NCBI RefSeq assembly: GCF_000185905.1
Contig: NC_014923.1
Location: forward strand, 1,883,501 to 1,947,500
Length of the DNA stretch: 64,000 nucleotides
DNA from: Mesorhizobium ciceri biovar biserrulae WSM1271
GTDB lineage: Bacteria; Pseudomonadota; Alphaproteobacteria; Rhizobiales; Rhizobiaceae
Direction of reading: 5' to 3'
The notes below the pieces were generated by a model, which was given only the letters and a program-made list of their open reading frames with translations, was not told the origin of the DNA and searched no databases. Made by a program: the position numbers and the translations under genes. Positions 62,606 through 64,000 of this stretch are shown here, one piece after another (the first letter of the stretch is position 1; each line of letters opens with the position of its first letter).

Positions 62606-62951
62606 GCAGGCTAGAGGTCAACCCAAATGCGAACCGCTCTACCTCGGCGAACAGCCGGGAAATGCCGATCCCGCACACGCGATCCGCGATTCCATCAGCT
62701 TGAAGGATGGTTCCGGAACTTTTTGCCGCAATGGCAGGTTCGAGCGACATGACGAAACTATCTGACCCTGGCCCGCCGTTCCCAGCAAGCTGCACGGCGG
62801 CCAGGACATCCCGGAAGAAGATCATTACTGCGGGCAGAAGGTTGACCAGCGCGATTTACTCCAGGTGTTCTGGAGGAAGAGCCGGGGCATTGAGCGCTGA
62901 ACCGAGCCAGCTGCAACGATCATCGAATTCCCCCGAAGAAAGTACCTGCCT
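62606..62951. other. 346-bp region without a supported gene
   Basis: Frames here are short and of poor quality (an 80-codon minus-strand frame at 62583-62825 has no ribosome-binding site or family match). Its position between an IS630 fragment and the sulfotransferase gene suggests decayed mobile or accessory DNA. No hairpin or repeat stands out. Confidence 0.5.
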
Positions 62952-63719
62952 CTAGAAGCGCTTTCGGATCAGGGGCCGTTTCAGGGCAAAGCGGGCGATA
63001 TTGTCGAGCGTTCTTGGCACCGCCATCTCCCCGATGCCCTCAATGGCGCCCTTGGCCGCTGCGTCCTCACGAAAGCGCACTATCCATTCTTCCGTGAGGC
63101 TGTCCCGTTGAACAGTGAATCTCGAATTGGCGGTGTCTTCCGGGACCTGGACGCCCATATAATCCGCCACAGCTTCCAGATAGGGCCGTGGGTCTTGCTG
63201 CAAATCTTCGTAGACGAATTGACGACAATCCAGCCCCGCAAGTTGTAGGTAGGACCTCCAGAACGCATAGCTTCGATCAACCTGGAAATATGCTTGGCTG
63301 ATGTCGGCGAAGCTATAAGGAACAGCGCGCGGATTGACTTTCCCTTCGTGCCGGCTCGTCCACACTCCAGACATCCTAGCTCGGTAGAACGAAATAGCTT
63401 GCTGAATTCGGTCGCGACGTTCCAACAAAATGAATTCCAAGCCGTGTTTTCTTCGTATCTCGAATAGAAAATCCTTTCCGAATTTCTCCTTACACCAGGC
63501 CAGATGGCGCGGAAACAACTTGATCGCAAACCGCCCGTTGTCGGTCGCCGCTTTCTCGATGGCCGCTTTTTCAAGATCATCATAGGTGCGGGGATCGAAG
63601 CGTAGATAGGCCGGATCAAGCCATTCCTCCGACCGTCCCATCAGGCCAGTTGCGTTCGTCAGGCTTCCCAGCCAATTCGAACCGCTTCTTCCCTCTGTAA
63701 GAATCGCAACGCCCCGCAT
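62952..63719 (-). CDS. Stf0-like sulfotransferase family protein
   Basis: This 255-residue protein begins RGVAILTEGRSGSNWLGSL, the 5'-phosphosulfate-binding loop of PAPS-dependent sulfotransferases (GRSGSNWL). Further matches to the Stf0 group are FAIKLFPRHLAWCKEKFG, FILLERRDRIQQAISFYRA (3'-phosphate site with Arg and Ser) and FVYEDLQQDPRPYLEAVADY. It would transfer sulfate to a sugar or lipid; related enzymes modify trehalose in mycobacteria, and rhizobial relatives modify surface glycans. GAGG lies 5 nt before the ATG. Substrate is unknown. It is flanked by decayed DNA, so horizontal acquisition is possible. Confidence 0.82.
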   Translation of the reverse strand: MRGVAILTEGRSGSNWLGSLTNATGLMGRSEEWLDPAYLRFDPRTYDDLEKAAIEKAATDNGRFAIKLFPRHLAWCKEKFGKDFLFEIRRKHGLEFILLERRDRIQQAISFYRARMSGVWTSRHEGKVNPRAVPYSFADISQAYFQVDRSYAFWRSYLQLAGLDCRQFVYEDLQQDPRPYLEAVADYMGVQVPEDTANSRFTVQRDSLTEEWIVRFREDAAAKGAIEGIGEMAVPRTLDNIARFALKRPLIRKRF

Positions 63720-63726
63720 AAAATCC

Positions 63727-63870
63727 TCACTTCACCTTGTCCCGCAACGCATGCCGCAAGGCCCGCTTACCTTCAATCCAAATCAGCGCTGCGTTCCCGC
63801 CCCATGTCCAGGAACACCGTGTTCAGCTTATTGCCGCCGTGATCTTCGTTGCCATCTTGTCGGCATCACC
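63727..63870 (-). pseudogene. Decayed C-terminal coding fragment at the right edge
   Basis: Just upstream of the sulfotransferase gene a minus-strand frame reads GGNAALIWIEGKRALRHALR and ends DKVK-stop at 63727, 7 nt before the sulfotransferase ATG. Further upstream the protein-like reading (DHGGNKLNTVFLDMGRERSA) lies in a different frame, and stops interrupt both. This suggests one frameshifted gene tail. I do not recognise the family. Confidence 0.35.
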
Positions 63871-64000
63871 AGGGTTTTGGCTGGATTCCAGACCAGATGA
63901 CCACGCAATTCATCTAGGACGCCGCATCGGCCGCCATCGTCATTGTGGGCGTGTTCGCCGTCGCCGACACGTCGCCACGCGATTGCTGCGCCTGCCCAGG

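Noticed and set aside
63880..64000. A plus-strand coding frame at the right edge (ASAAIVIVGVFAVADTS)
   Set aside because: It is too short and is cut by the window end, with no start signal; a membrane-like reading can arise by chance in this composition.

Overview
The window looks like a chromosome segment of a Mesorhizobium-type alphaproteobacterium (order Rhizobiales/Hyphomicrobiales). This rests on the high GC content, the DUF992 proteins, the Ala/Gly/Pro-tailed ribosomal protein S21, the soxBDAG sarcosine oxidase set, orphan thuAB, many solute transporters beside dehydrogenases, and palindromic intergenic repeats of the rhizobial type. The genus is inferred from gene content; no rRNA, tRNA or CRISPR array was seen.

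Layout. 1-4.0 kb: two DUF992 secreted proteins, a TPR lipoprotein, rpsU, a SET-domain protein and an SDR, all on the minus strand. 4.1-9.7 kb: heterotetrameric sarcosine oxidase (soxB, a small unknown gene, soxD, soxA, soxG), which converts sarcosine to glycine, H2O2 and a one-carbon unit on folate. 9.8-12.3 kb: a small conserved protein, thuA and thuB (sugar oxidation), and a small secreted protein. 12.5-18.1 kb: a TetR regulator with an APH-fold kinase, MaoC hydratase, SDR, acyl-CoA dehydrogenase and MDR reductase, resembling a split ACAD10/ACAD11 or LvaA/LvaC hydroxyacyl-CoA pathway. 18.8-22.1 kb: GT87, GT2, ChbG/HpnK-type deacetylase and GtrA genes, overlapping or nearly so, probably making and flipping a deacetylated polyprenyl-phosphate sugar for the cell envelope. 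22.2-26.5 kb: an RND efflux pump and its adaptor.

26.7-34.2 kb: RpiR regulator, N-formylglutamate amidohydrolase-like hydrolase, APC permease, glutamine synthetase-like ligase, aldehyde dehydrogenase and iron alcohol dehydrogenase. This set fits a gamma-glutamylated route for an amino alcohol. 34.4-38.4 kb: a four-gene ABC importer behind a three-repeat PHO-box-like motif, suggesting control by phosphate starvation. 38.7-43.4 kb: cation/H+ antiporter, EEP-family hydrolase, EamA transporter and MFS transporter.

43.5-58.8 kb: a long minus-strand catabolic operon headed by a LacI regulator: CoA-transferase, enoyl-CoA hydratase, aldehyde dehydrogenase, CUT1 sugar ABC importer, GMC oxidoreductase, SDR, GMC oxidoreductase and a Dabb protein. 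A divergent DUF993 gene faces it, and two near-identical palindromes lie between. A 59-codon in-frame remnant of a Gfo/Idh/MocA gene survives between lacI and the CoA-transferase gene. 58.9-64 kb: more accessory in character, with a glycosyltransferase-alginate lyase fusion that seems to lack the catalytic His, an LprI-domain protein, a small lipoprotein, an IS630 remnant, a Stf0-type sulfotransferase and decayed coding sequence at the right edge.

Coordinates and translations are read directly from the sequence. Family names come from recognised motifs, not database searches. Pathway proposals are inference from gene neighbourhood.
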